From assembly GCA_004352715.1 (NCBI GenBank), contig SCFE01000059.1, positions 1,404,730 through 1,468,729 of the forward strand: a DNA stretch of 64,000 bases. The letters run 5' to 3'. Under the pieces are notes generated by a model. The model did not search any database. It was not told where the DNA came from and saw only the letters and a program-made list of their open reading frames with translations. Source of the stretch: Hofstenia miamia (Eukaryota; Xenacoelomorpha; Acoela). Within the stretch, counting starts at the first letter, position 1. Each line of letters starts with the position of its first letter. Position numbers and translations under genes: made by a program. Positions 34,207-46,322 of this stretch are shown here, piece by piece.

Positions 34207-35760
34207 GTAAGCCCAATTTAGTTGATTTATATCTGTTTAGAGTATGTCTGAAGAGTTGAAATAACTTAATTTTAAAGTATTAATGAATTGAATTTTCGCT
34301 TTAGATGGAAGTTTTTGAGAAATTATATTAATTGCATTAATCAATATAGCCATTTTTCTAATAATATGATTTAGTTGCTTTTCAAAATTTAAATGTTACT
34401 CAAAAATAATTCCAAGGTATTTATAGGACTCAACTTGTTTTATATGAACGACGTTGAAATTTAACACATATTATGAAGTGTCAGTAGATGCAGACATTGC
34501 CTGAACAATGTAAAATTGAGTTCCTTGTAGGACTCCATTTTTAGTACAAGTCCAATCTGAATTGATTACCTAATTAACTAGAAATGAGGCCTATACTATT
34601 ATTAGAAAAGCCTAGAAATTGAACTCGTTGCAGTATTATACTATTATCAACGGAATCAAATTCTTTCGAGAGGCTTAAGCAAGCAACTGCTGATTATTCA
34701 TTACCATTAATATTTTTTCTCCATTTTTCAGTAGCTTATATTATAAAGCGTCCATTGCGAAAAAATATTGGGTTTTGGAGTAAAGATCGTGTTTGCATAG
34801 ATGTTAATAAATTTGATTAAAAAGAATTATTCAAATACTTTGCTTATTGGAGAGATGTTTGAAACGGGTTTATAATTTATAAGCAATTTTCAGAATCGTT
34901 TTTTTTTAAATAGTGGTGCTATATTTGCCAATTTTAATTCTACTGAAAAAAGTAATTTCTCCTACATACACTTAAGATGCAGCTATAAATTTGATTGTGA
35001 TATTTAGGACACAAGCTGGTATTAGAGAAGGTCCGTTAGATTTGTTTTTATACCTTATATCAACTTTATAATTTCAAATTTAGTTGCAGAACGAAAGGAG
35101 GTCGAGTTGATTTATTTATATTAAGACAAAAATGTACATTCATACCATTGTAGTGTACTGAATTTAAAACAACTTCATTGAAAAAGCATTGCAAATTTCT
35201 TTTTTATTTGCAATGGATTTATATTTATAGTATATATTTTCTATTTTTTCAGTTTTCATGTCCTTTCTACTTAAAAAGTTTGTTAATAAAGTCTATATGT
35301 TTGTAAGGAAGAAATATTTTGATACTGAGAACGTGAAATTTTTTTGCTTGCTTTCTCTATAATAACATTGCTTAAGTTTTGTGCAGCTTCATCTTTATCA
35401 TGGTTTTCAATTGCTTGAGAATCGATGTATTTTTTTGACTTCTGGTTCTTTTGTTCGATTACATCAATTAATTTAGAATAAATCCATGGATTTGAAATAT
35501 TACTTGGAACACGTTTGGAATATTTGAATGAGAGAATATATCTTTCGTGGCAGCATATGTCAAAATGGAAAAGTAATTCTTTGCAAAATTTGATAACATT
35601 TAATTAGGCGTTAATGATGAGTAAATGGAATTTCAGTTTTCTCTTTTTCGAAGTTTTTTAGCACTTTCGGTTGATTTTTCTCGAAATTTTTCCAAGATTT
35701 AGTGGGTCTACCACATTTAAGTATACCAACGTTTCAATTTTTGGTATTCTGGTAAACAAA
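34207..35760 (-). pseudogene. Decayed LINE copy of the same family
   Basis: The complement of 34660-34800 aligns with the RT motif A region of the + strand LINE (YGFRKG... to LSKAFD). 34207-34310 aligns with its C-terminal part (LNWA), and 35015-35045 with the SGPSL block. Indels and stops occur throughout. The copy is much older than the one at 31.3-33.2 kb. Confidence 0.65.
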
Positions 35761-38700
35761 ATCGGTGAATTTCTTATAGAAATTTGCTAATATTTTTGAA
35801 AAATATTTACAAAAAATGCAAAACCATTTTAACAAACAATAAACAAGCGCATATAATTTCCAAAAAAATATTTATCAAATAAACTTCTCGTTTTATTTTA
35901 TTACAAAATTCCATTTTTTGAAGCAGAAAATCTCCTGTACAATTTGTATTTTAATCTGATTCAAAGTAGTGGGGTCAAATCGGAGGGGTTGCTTAAGCAA
36001 GACCTGCTTTTTGAAAACCGAAATTTTTGCACAAATTAGATTTCACAGCAATAAGTAACTGGAATTTTGAATATCAATCCTTACAGTAAATATGAATGCT
36101 TCAATTAGTATTTGTTTAACCAAGTAAACGCCATTCGTTGTAAACTGAAGTTTTCAATAATTTTAGCAAAAGTAGAAAAGACCCATGAATGTCGAAACTT
36201 TTTTCGCAAAATTATAGCGTTAAGTGTTAAATAACATAACTTTTGCAAAAAAAACAAGACTTTTGTCATTATCACATCAAAAATGTAATACATTCTTTCA
36301 CATTGGAAATAGCTGTTAGCATGTATTGTCTTTCTTAAAAAGAGTCTGCATATCAAGATGAGGTGTAAACGAAAAGAAACTGAAGCTTGCTGGCTTTACT
36401 AAAGATGATAATCGAATCAAAATATATTTGCAAATTCGATTTTTCCTTTCTTGAAATGAAGAATAACTCAGGGGACTGTTGCAGGATTTCATACATAAAA
36501 TTAAGAACTGTATTTATTCAAAGTAAATAGTTCCAAATTTATTTTCTGATTTGGATTTGTAAATGCGTATATCGTACGTACAAATTTAGCATAAGGAAAT
36601 AACTGAAAGAATGCTGAAAACAGAATTTTTGTGAAGGATTCTGCACTGAAAACTGTTTTTTGCAAGAAATATTTTTTCCTGAAGGGTACCTTGCCTACAG
36701 AAGATACTTGATTTCTTTCAATTTTTAAATACATACATGTATTTTACAATATTTTACACATCACTAAAAATAATTTTCAACTTGTTGCAATACCTTTTCT
36801 AAGTTAAATTTAGAATGTGTCAGTTGTAATATTGATTACTGAATTTGAAATATGGAACTATTATTTGCAATATTGAAGGTATCAGATGTAAAATCGATAT
36901 TGGTCAATTTCAATATATAAATAAGAAATGTAGTGATAGAAAATATCATTTGTAATGTAGAAATCCAATATTTCCAATATTGATATCATTTGAAAACTGA
37001 AAATTTTGAAAATAATGATAATTTACAATAATCATAAAAGTTATGTGAACATGTCTTTTGAGAGGCAAAAATTCAAATCGACAAATCTTCAAATTTTCAA
37101 AAGTAATTAATATTGTACACAAGCCTTTAAATTTTTACAATTAATGAAATTATGATAGTAATTTACCTTTTTCAAATGACTTCTGTGTTACAAATATCGA
37201 ATTTCTACACTACAAATGGTATGTTCTATATTACAGTTTTCACTTCTATATTACCATTGACCAACATTGATATTACATCTGATGCATAGCTGTATTTCTA
37301 AATCATTAACAAGGGGGTTCCAAATACGATATATTGTATTTGACAAAATTTATTTTATCAACAAATAAAATCCAACACCCCACACTGTAATATAGCTTCA
37401 CAAGGGGCTGCGTCAACAATAAAATTTAACAATGTGGGGTGAGCCCTCCTGAGTACCCCCCAACTACACCCGTAATCTGATGCCTTCGATGTTGCAAATA
37501 GGAGTGCATATTACAAATTCAGCAATCTGTATTACAATTGACGCTTTGTATATGAATTTGGAAAAGGTGTAGTAGCTTGAACAATAAAAATTGTTAAAGA
37601 ACACATGCTCTATCTTCAAAATGAAGTAGATTAAAAATTTACCCGTGAAAGCAAAACCAAAACACTTTTAAGATTGTCATTCAGTGATTATTCCTAAAAC
37701 AGCCTTTTGTCTTTTTAAGAGAACAAACCGTTTTCCCACAATTTCAAATACTTTTCTCCCAACCTATTAGAAAGTTTGTAAATCATGAGCGATGGACACA
37801 TCTATTGCGATTTTGCTCAAACGTAATCTTGACACTTGTAATGAGACGACTTGCTGTGGCTGAACTACTTGAAAAGATGAATCATTTTTACTTGAAAACT
37901 GTAAATAATCTTCATACCTAATGTTCATGTAATTCTAGGGCTTAGAGCTAATGGGAGCAACTATAACAGTTTCGCTATCCATAGACGCATGTCACGCACA
38001 AAATCCAAGGTATAGCAGCGCCGAAGGCATTAGAAGGGGGGAGAGAAGTTGGAGAATTAATGCAAACTCAGAGCTTAATGGGACCGGGATCAAACCTGAC
38101 TTTAAGAAGTAAGTGAAACAGGCGAAACTCATTATACTATGGTGTTCTCTGATTTTGTATATCGTTATTAGTTTGTGAGTTACGAACGTTTAAAATTTTT
38201 TCTAAAAATCATAAGGAATTTTAAGAAATGACAACGCTGATTAATGTCTAATTTTTTTACAGGTGCTTACATAAAAAAACTTCGAGCCCCAAACTCCCTT
38301 TGATTTTTAGAGGTTTTGACACCATTACTTCAAAGCCAAAGCGACTCTTTTTAAAATTTTTTCAACGATAATTTAAGAAATCCTCAATTGGTTGATGCAA
38401 TGGCAAGCTAGTTTGGTTAGGTGCAGAAGCAATAACAAGAAATGCGTTTATCATTGAAGAAATTAGTGGCCACATTTGAATAAAGAGCACAGGCTGTATT
38501 TCGAAAATATTTAGAAATTGCTTACATAACATTGTGTATAAATATTTTATTGCAATTTCATTTGGATATGCATTAGTAGCATTTTCTTCACTGGTTCTTC
38601 TTCAAAGAAATTTTGATTTAAATTTTAATCTGTTATTGGTAATTTTTCAGAAATATAGACCTCCTTTTTTATAGCAAAGTTCTTTTCACCTCAATATTTT

Positions 38701-40390
38701 TCTGGATAATCCAAAAAATGTTCATTAATTAAGAAATTTCCTAAATACTCAGTTTAGGTTTTTCTTGTTTTTTAATTTGTCACTTCGGGTGACTTAGAAT
38801 GAAATGGGGAAGATTTCCTGTGCAATATATTTGTACAATATTTGATGTATAAGTAAATTTTAAAGGACCCGAAATTTGCTCCCGCAACCAAATCTAAATT
38901 CAAAGTATAGAAATGCCTAGAAAACAATGTGTGATAATAAAAATGATTTATTAAGTAATTTGAGATACATCAAATTATATAATTGAAATATCAGATGAAA
39001 GAAATCAATTTTACTCAGCGAATTCAGACCATAGGCTACATTAAGTGGCTTGGGGCTTTGCATATAAATGATACAGTACTGTTTGAATTAAGGATATTGA
39101 TATGAATTGCAGAATATTAATTTATTTTCCTCCATGATTTTGTTGTTGTTATTGAATTATTGAAGTAGCCTATCTATGATAGACTTTGATGAATGTTGAA
39201 AAAATTTTAAAGAATTATTCAATGATTTAGAAAAAAATTATTATTTTTTTAATATTTACTTTACAAAACATACTTACAAAATAATTGGATAATGTAATAT
39301 CCGAATGTGAGATTGTGAAGATGTATTGAACGAATAAACAACAAATGCATTCAAAACTTTAACTACCATAGGTAATAAGTAATAATCAGTAATTACTGAT
39401 CACTAACAATGTATAAATACTGTATTATTTTCAAAATGTCCTTAGATATTTTTGCTAAAATTTTGAAAAATGAAATAATAAAAGAGTAATAAATATGAAA
39501 TAAGTCTAGGGAAATGTTCTAAGACTGTAATAAAAAAACACGTATGATGGTAGGACATTTTGAGTTTTCGTTCAATGAACTATGAACACTTTTCTAAAAA
39601 ATAAACGCATGTAGGTTTGATATATCACTAGTCTCATGTTTCATTCCAATATCACTAAATAGAAAAATGATTTGCTTTCATTGCCTGCATTTTATTCTCT
39701 CTTATTTTCGATCCACCGATTCGCCTTCCTTGAAACTGCAGATTATTATCAAAAAATACTTTTTATGATTGTAAGAAACATCATAAATCGAGAGTATTAG
39801 TTGAAAATGAAGCTGTCAATTGCTTTAATTGCTGCAAATGTATAAGATCCAAGTAGATTGATGCAAAAGTATCTAGAAAAAATGTTGAGTGAGTAGATTG
39901 AAGATGACGTCCCTTCAAACATTTTTTCAATTGATCATATATACAAAATGTACCACATTTAAACTCTCATTTTGTAGCTCCTGGAAATCGGTTGGATGAG
40001 GTAAAAGTGGCTTAGCATATACAATTTTACCAGCCTTTGATATCCACTCACTATCGGATATGGACCCCAAGGATTTTGCATTGCAGAAAATTTGCAATAA
40101 GTTAAATGAATTTACTTGAAACTAAAATAAATGTCTGTTACATGACATACTGTATCTTTTACATATAAAACTAAATACGGTTCTAAGACATTTTGTTGAA
40201 GGCTTTCAAAGCAATGCACTCAATAATTGAGTGTTAGGGTGATTGTTTGTAGACATTGATTATCTTGCTAACATGCAGTGGCAAACTTAAATAAATAACC
40301 ACCGACGAGTATATGATTATTAAAAGAAAGCTAAGTAAAAATGACAGGATATTACAAAATAAATTGTGAATTCCAACCTCTAAATTACGG
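35761..40390. other. No gene recognised
   Basis: AT-rich, with short low-complexity frames only. At ~37375-37435 CCCCACACTG and complementary TGTGGGGTG bracket a 50 bp loop, a possible hairpin or end of a small unclassified element. Confidence 0.45.
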
Positions 40391-40654
40391 GTTTGGAAAT
40401 GAAATGTCAATTACACATTTAGATCCGGCTGACCTAACTCTTGCTACAGGAATGCTAATTTCTTCTTTTGCATCTTCTTGCAATGGTACTGAGGTTGCTG
40501 GACGCTTTGGACTGTTAAATTGAAAATTGGATGGAGACGTATGTCTTTTGGCAAGCGTTGAGTTTTTTATTGGCTTTTCACGTACATTGCAATTAAGAGA
40601 AGCAGGCTTGCAAAATGAAAAGTAATGATACTTCACAGTTTCTTGCTTAGACAT
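40391..40654 (-). CDS. Possible first coding exon of an unknown gene
   Basis: From ATG 40654, 88 residues with balanced composition: MSKQETVKYHYFSFCKPASL, SPSNFQFNSPKRPATSVPLQ, then EISIPVARVRSAG and CVIDISFPN. A GTAATT donor lies at the end of the frame, just before an in-frame stop. Ser/Pro/Lys-rich, probably disordered, with no membrane segment. No family recognised and no next exon found. Non-coding origin is possible. Confidence 0.3.
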
Positions 40655-43600
40655 TCTATAGTGGGTGATCTATTGCAGACAAATTGGCATCCTTGTATTT
40701 CTTTTAGTGGGAGAAACTCACCAATTTTTGCTAAATAATTAATTGCGCAGCTGGCTTAATCAAGTTTCTTTTGTTTTCAAATTTAATAAATTATAAATTA
40801 AAACCTTTATAATTTTAACAGCATGAGCTAAATGATTAATAATGCAAAGCACAATGACTATACTTTCGGATGACTTCGAGACGACTTACTAATTCAAAAA
40901 TCAGTTTAATAATCAGTGCAAACAGATTTAGTGTATTTAATTTGACACAGGCTTATAAATTGTTATTGAACTATTTTTCATTAAAAAACTTCACATTTAT
41001 TTGTTAAGAACGTAAAGTTGTTATAAATTTGTCACTCTAAATTTTGTCTACTTGCTCAATGGGAATGCAATAGCTAATGAATTACTTAAGTGACTTTAGC
41101 CAATTTAGAGTAATAGATTAAGAAATTTAAATCTACTCTACATTAGCAGAAAAAGGTCGTAACTACAATAGTGGTAATGGAGTAAACGCTTTGTTTTTGA
41201 AGTGAAGATCTTCAGCAAGACAGTAAAACAATCAGAATTTGAATACAACTCGTGAAATCATTTATAATTTTTTTTGCAAGGAAGTTGACTCATGCAATCT
41301 TCTCTTCCGTAGAAGCAATTCATGCAGTCATTAATTCTAATTGTTTCGCAGGTGATTCAACAACACTATTGTCGAAAAGGAATATTAGTCCTAATTTATT
41401 TCATCCTCTACATCTATATACTTCATTCAATTCAAAAATGATTGCGGGCGAAACACTTTTAGTGAGTGGCTCTTGCATTTGCCCGACAGTTCTTCTACAC
41501 AACAATGATACTCTAAGGATTGTTGTAAAAGAAATATGAGACAGCTGAAGAGAAACTTCTGCGCTCAATTACATGCGAATTTGAACCTATAATGAGGTAT
41601 GGTTAACACATTTTTGAAAAGTTTACATTGGGCGACGTTCCAAGTGGGCGAAGTTTCATAATAGGCGAAAGTTCCCTTGGCGAATTATTACATTGGGGAT
41701 ACATTTTTGTGCAAACAATGAATACCTGAATTTAAATATCCAAAAACTACTTTCCTGGATCTTATCTGCAATAACATGTAATAGTGACTAAATAATTTTA
41801 AATTTCTTGATGAGACAGAAGTTTCTCATTTTGTTGATTTTAGTTAAATCATGTAACTAGCTATAAACGATTGTCAAAATAACAATACAAATTATTTCTG
41901 TTATCTTTGTCAACATTACGACCGTGCTGTACATCCCCACCCCCAATTTTGATACCATTTTGAAAATTTGAACCTGGGAACAGTTAATCAAAGTGTGAAC
42001 ATATCCCATAAGTTTTTCCACTAACTGATCTTCCCACTGTGAATTAGCATATTGCACGTCATTTATTAGTTTTAAGATGATTTCTCTTTTGGTGCTGTGC
42101 AAATGTTTACAGCGGTTGTTGAGTAGAATCCCTGATCACTATCACTTTTCTAAATTTTGTTTATATTCTTTAGAAAAATGTCATAAAACTTAAGATATAG
42201 AAAACATCCCCTATGTCTATTAAAAGTGCAGTATGAGCATTGACGTAGGACGTGTGCGCATTTTTCCTTTATATCTTGGCGCCATGGATAAAAGAACAAG
42301 AAGGTTGAAGTAAATGACTGAGGTGCAGATGACTCTTCATAAAATATACTTGTTGTCTTGAATTTATTGTTCTGACATAATATGAGGGTCAGTATGTTGC
42401 GTTTAGATCATAGTGATAACCTTAACTCCTTTCATAAAATCATAGGAGTGATATTGGGCCTCCTATATATCAGCCCAGACAACATAAGGCGATATAACTG
42501 CTGAAGAAGAAAATCATCTTTAAAGCATATTTGTAACATATAATTGTGCTTACATGAGGACATTTATCTTGATCAATGATAACTGGTATCAAAGATATGT
42601 CATTTTTATTGGCTTTTGATGTTAACTGTAACTTATGTTAGTTTCACTTGACAATGGATTTCTCATTATACATTTTATAGGTATAAAAGTACTATTTTAT
42701 TGTGAACTTAAAACAATTGTCGATCATGTTCTCAAGATGTTATTCCAGAACTGTGATAAGTAATATCAATGTGTAAGTAGAAGGCGGGCGTCGAATCTGA
42801 GAAGTACAAGCTATTGAGAGGCTTAAAATTCAATGCTTTGTCAGTGATAATAGTTTAATTTTTCCTTCACACCACTTGCCGCGTTTTAGAAATACTCGAC
42901 TTGTTGAATAATGCTACTCAACAATCATGTGCCTCTTGATGCTGTGCGAAAATGCAACAATGGGTGATTGCAAACTGTTCCCTATCGCAGCAATGCAGAA
43001 ATGGGGCTTGGGTTATAATTGCATTATGCCTCACGTGGAGGTTTGAAAATCTCTATGTATTTTTGCTTAAGAGAGACGTGGAGCATGCTATTCAACATGT
43101 AAAAAAATAAACTTCGTTATTTATAATGCCCTCATTTTAAATTAAGTGAAGTTAATGTACTAAATGAATAAGATGTAACTTCATTTAAAATGAATAGCAA
43201 TAACTTTTAACCTTCTAAATATCATAGGTCTCTAGCGACCAGATAATAATTGTTTTGCCATTCTACATCTTTATGTGTTAGTCATGTACATCATGGAATT
43301 TAATGTAGTAAGAAAAACTGAATTTTATATTAGGGGTCGCTAAAAATGCCATTGTAACAATTGAACGTTTTTAGTCTGTCTGGTATTTAGAGGGTAAATT
43401 ATGCATTACATTATTTTATATTACTGGCTTCGTCGAAAATGCCAAGCAGATTCATGCTAAAATTTGAATAACAACAATATTTTTAATATGTATGTTTCAC
43501 ATTGTCCTTTATAGAAATAATTGCTTAACTCTAAAGAAGTAATTGAGAATTTTTAAAAAATTGTTTATTATTCAAATTGCAAATGATATCAAAATAAGAT

Positions 43601-43878
43601 TGAAATAATATGAAGGGTCGTTTTGATAAAAAAAACAACATTGTTATATTGAAAATTCCTACATCTCTTTACATGAAGAATCTTTGTTAAAAAAATTCCC
43701 ACCACAAAGAATAATCGTCACAACACGCATAGATATAGTATAAACTTTCAATGATCTCATTCGTACTCATTGCATTTTATAAAAAAATTAGGTGCAATAC
43801 AACAATCTATAAAAGCTAAGTTGACAATAATTAGTCATTAATGTAAAAACCAGTATCAATTTTTACAGAAAATCTGTT
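40655..43878. other. No gene secured
   Basis: A + strand frame at 41352-41539 follows a possible acceptor (TTGTTTCGCAG) and encodes ~62 residues with RNISPNLFHPLHLYTSF and LLVSGSCICPTVLLH. It could be a terminal exon but has no further support. Confidence 0.35.
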
Positions 43879-44123
43879 TCAGTAAGCGGATTTTAATACT
43901 GTAAATCCATCATCACCCTCAATTTCGTCCACTTCTAAGTCCCGTGCCTTTTCTTTTGTTGTTATATCAATCCACTGTATGTAGCTTGCAACCGTAAAAA
44001 GAGTAACGGAACACCAACCTAGAGTATAGCTCCAAGATATGTGGCTGTTAGCTTTAAGGTCGTCTCTGAGTTCCATATCATATTTGTTGAGGAAAGTTAT
44101 AAGTGAAGGTATCAGCAACAACA
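43879..44123 (-). CDS. Last exon of a claudin-like four-span membrane protein
   Basis: An ATTTAG acceptor precedes 44123, and the frame continues a codon split after one base. Encoded are the end of a hydrophobic helix (LLLIPSLITFLNKYDM), a short polar loop, then SHISWSYTLGWCSVTLF with TVASYIQWI as the fourth helix, and an acidic cytoplasmic tail ending DDGFTVLKSAY. The W-S-Y-x-L-G-W entry to helix 4 is typical of claudin/PMP22/CACNG-type proteins, which build cell junctions or regulate channels. Earlier exons should lie to the right but were not found. Confidence 0.45.
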
Positions 44124-44222
44124 CTAAATGTCAAAATATTTAAACTTAATTCAATAACAATAGAATCAAATAGCTGATAATGTTACAAATATTATATATA
44201 AATATAAATATATATACAGTAT

Positions 44223-44229
<7 letters not shown>

Positions 44230-44270
<41 letters not shown>
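44230..44270. repeat. (TA)n microsatellite
   Basis: About 40 bp of pure TA, with imperfect TA-rich sequence to its left. Confidence 0.95.
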
Positions 44271-44272
<2 letters not shown>

Positions 44273-44381
44273 AAGCTGATCGTTAATTGCAAAAAAACAA
44301 TTCACCCGCCGCCAAATATATAAAATTGTTTGTTGCATGGCTTTTCCTGCGAGTCAGCATTGATATACATATATATATATA

Positions 44382-44450
44382 CAGTCAAGTTTGTTTAATC
44401 CGGATTTCTGGGGACTGAAATTTTTATCCGGATTATAAGAATTTCTATTG
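44382..44450 (+). mobile_element. Terminal end of a pogo/Tigger-like element
   Basis: Directly after TATATA lies CAGTCAAGTTTGTTTAATCC, then a second ATCCGGATTATAAG. CAGTCAA...TTTAATCCGGA is the usual start of pogo/Tigger-type inverted repeats, and TA is their target. The other end was not found, so only one terminus survives. Confidence 0.45.
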
Positions 44451-44615
44451 ATTATGAATTAATAAGAGTACATGTACATAGTTGTTAAAGTCATATAGAA
44501 ATATATGGCTATAATGTATTTTAAAACGAGTTAAAGAATTGTAAAGTATGAAATAAAGTAAAAAGTATAAAATAGGTACTACATAAAATATGTGAAATAA
44601 GCCATCACATTCAAC

Positions 44616-45298
44616 ATGTCAAAAGTTCATGATTTAAAAAGGTCTGTAATTTTGCATAAGACACTCACTATCAGGAACTCCAACAACAAATGTCAATCGT
44701 GGAAGGCGAAACCCTACATCCTTACTTTATTGCATCCAAATGCAGCAGATACATCACTCACAAAGATATATCAGCAGCAACTCGCAAATCGATATCCAAA
44801 ATACTCACCATTAGTGAGAACAAAGTATCCAGCAATTCACTCCTAACAGTTATCAATGCTACTAAACGTCCACAAGTGAACGCCATCTTTTACCCAGAAA
44901 AATTTCTTAAGTAACTCAGTCATCACTACTTTTGTAGCACAGTTCACATTACCTTCAACAACAACATTCTGCTCAAAAACGTTCTGAAACTTATCAAAAA
45001 CAAGTGGATAAATTGGACTTAAAATGGTTCAGTGGATCAACCTGATTCTCATAGAAGCCCATGCTTACAACATAACTGTAAACTTCATCTATGTAGAAGA
45101 GGAGTCTCTGATACCTGATAATATTCTCAACTTTGAGAGTTACTTGGAATACTTTTGCATCATTTGATAAACCACTCTAGCTCACACTGCTGTAGAACAG
45201 GAACCTTTCATAACAAAGCTGATACTAATAGGCATACTCATGCACAGATTTATGCCCCAATATCACATTGCTATGGAACAACGTCTAGCCATCAACGC
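44616..45298 (+). pseudogene. Unknown repeat protein X copy B, upstream part
   Basis: Protein-like sequence in shifting frames: KISKILTISENKVSSN within 44690-44914, then ESLIPDNILNFESYLEYF near 45105, and FMPQYHIAMEQRLAINAML just before the inserted element. Reading continues directly beyond the insertion, at 49007, if one copy of the 6 bp duplication is removed. I recognise no family. It may belong to the same protein as 49.0-50.7 kb or to an ORF before it. Confidence 0.4.
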
Positions 45299-45304
45299 CA
45301 TGCT

Positions 45305-45498
45305 AGTAGTATATAAGCGAGTCCATTTCATCCCACTTTTTTCTGATTGGTCGAGAGGTGGAGTCCATTTCATCCCACTTTTTTCTGATTGGTCGAGAGG
45401 TGGAGTGAAGTCTGTCCCACTTTTTTGTGATTGGTCGAGAGGGGTGGCCTTTGACCCGAGGCGTCGTGGATATTGCCGGGGGTGTTTTACTGACGTCA
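45305..45498 (+). promoter_or_regulatory. Promoter-like motifs in the left terminal repeat: TATA, three CCAAT boxes, CRE
   Basis: TATATAAG (45310-45317) is followed by three ~42 bp tandem units (from 45321), each carrying CTGATTGGTC or TGATTGGTC, that is CCAAT boxes of NF-Y type on the - strand. A perfect CRE octamer TGACGTCA lies at 45491-45498. The order on the - strand is CRE, CCAAT x3, TATA, i.e. reading outward from the element. Function is inferred from motifs only. Confidence 0.45.
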
Positions 45499-45739
45499 TA
45501 ATGTACTTTTACTAGTTTTTGTGTTATTTATGTGGCCTAATTTAGTTTGCATTTTTTTAGTTTTTNTCAACTCAGGGCCTTTCATAATTGATGCATGTAG
45601 TGCAAAAACCCATTAAATGCAAATTCATTCCAAACGCGAAATCATCTTTTTTAGTTTATGTTTGTATCTTTGCTTATGTAATGTCTATTAACTGATTATT
45701 CATAAAGCTATAATGAAAAGCAGGGTCATTTCACGTATT

Positions 45740-46101
45740 TTGCACCTACACCTGTGCAACTAATGACATATCTTTGCTGAGTATACTGCTTATGCCAATG
45801 ACAACACACCTACTGTATCTGGTTTTAAAGGCGTTTGCCATGCTTCAACTGTCACTGAATCTCTTAGTTGACAATTCGCTGAAAAAAAACTATTGAAAAT
45901 GGGCAGAAATGGAAAGAAATGCTTATCACCTTCAAGCTTGGAGACTATCAGATCCTACTAATACCAGGAATCAAAAGGTGTGACCAGCTTTCCATTCTGG
46001 AGTTTACTTTAGCTTCAAATTTATCCTTCAGGATTCACATACAGAATGCTGTGAAATGTAAATATGCCAGACTCAGTCCAGCTGCTTCCGCCTCAATTTG
46101 A
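45740..46101 (+). pseudogene. LINE reverse transcriptase fragment
   Basis: Near 45780 the frame reads EYTAYANDNTPTVSGFKG, a degraded form of the catalytic YADD region (second Asp box now AND). About 40 codons on comes KKLLKMGRNGKKCLSPSS, and in 45919-46101 EFTLASNLSFRIHIQNAVKC, fitting the thumb. Several frames are needed, so it is long dead. It lies inside the 3.7 kb inverted-repeat element. Confidence 0.45.
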
Positions 46102-46210
46102 AAAATGGATGGCGATTTTCCCTAATTGGGACCTACAAAAATTCCATAACATGAGTTCAAACCTGTTGAAATATTAAATAGAGAATGTGAATGTTTTTTC
46201 GCATTGTGAT

Positions 46211-46217
46211 AATACAA

Positions 46218-46249
<32 letters not shown>

Positions 46250-46264
46250 TTAAAATTAATTACA

Positions 46265-46308
<44 letters not shown>
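46211..46308. repeat. Two (ATT)n microsatellite tracts
   Basis: ATT/TTA repeats at ~46213-46248 and ~46267-46308, separated by TTAATTACAA, which recurs after the second tract. Confidence 0.9.
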
Positions 46309-46322
46309 AATTAATTACAAAA

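Noticed and set aside
36105-36734. Two - strand frames of ~80 codons
   Set aside because: Phe/Lys/Leu-rich translation of AT-rich DNA without motif or signal.
45263-45499. Repetitive protein with three DQSEKSG-type units on the - strand
   Set aside because: This is translation of the tandem 42 bp units of the inverted terminal repeat and has no independent coding support.
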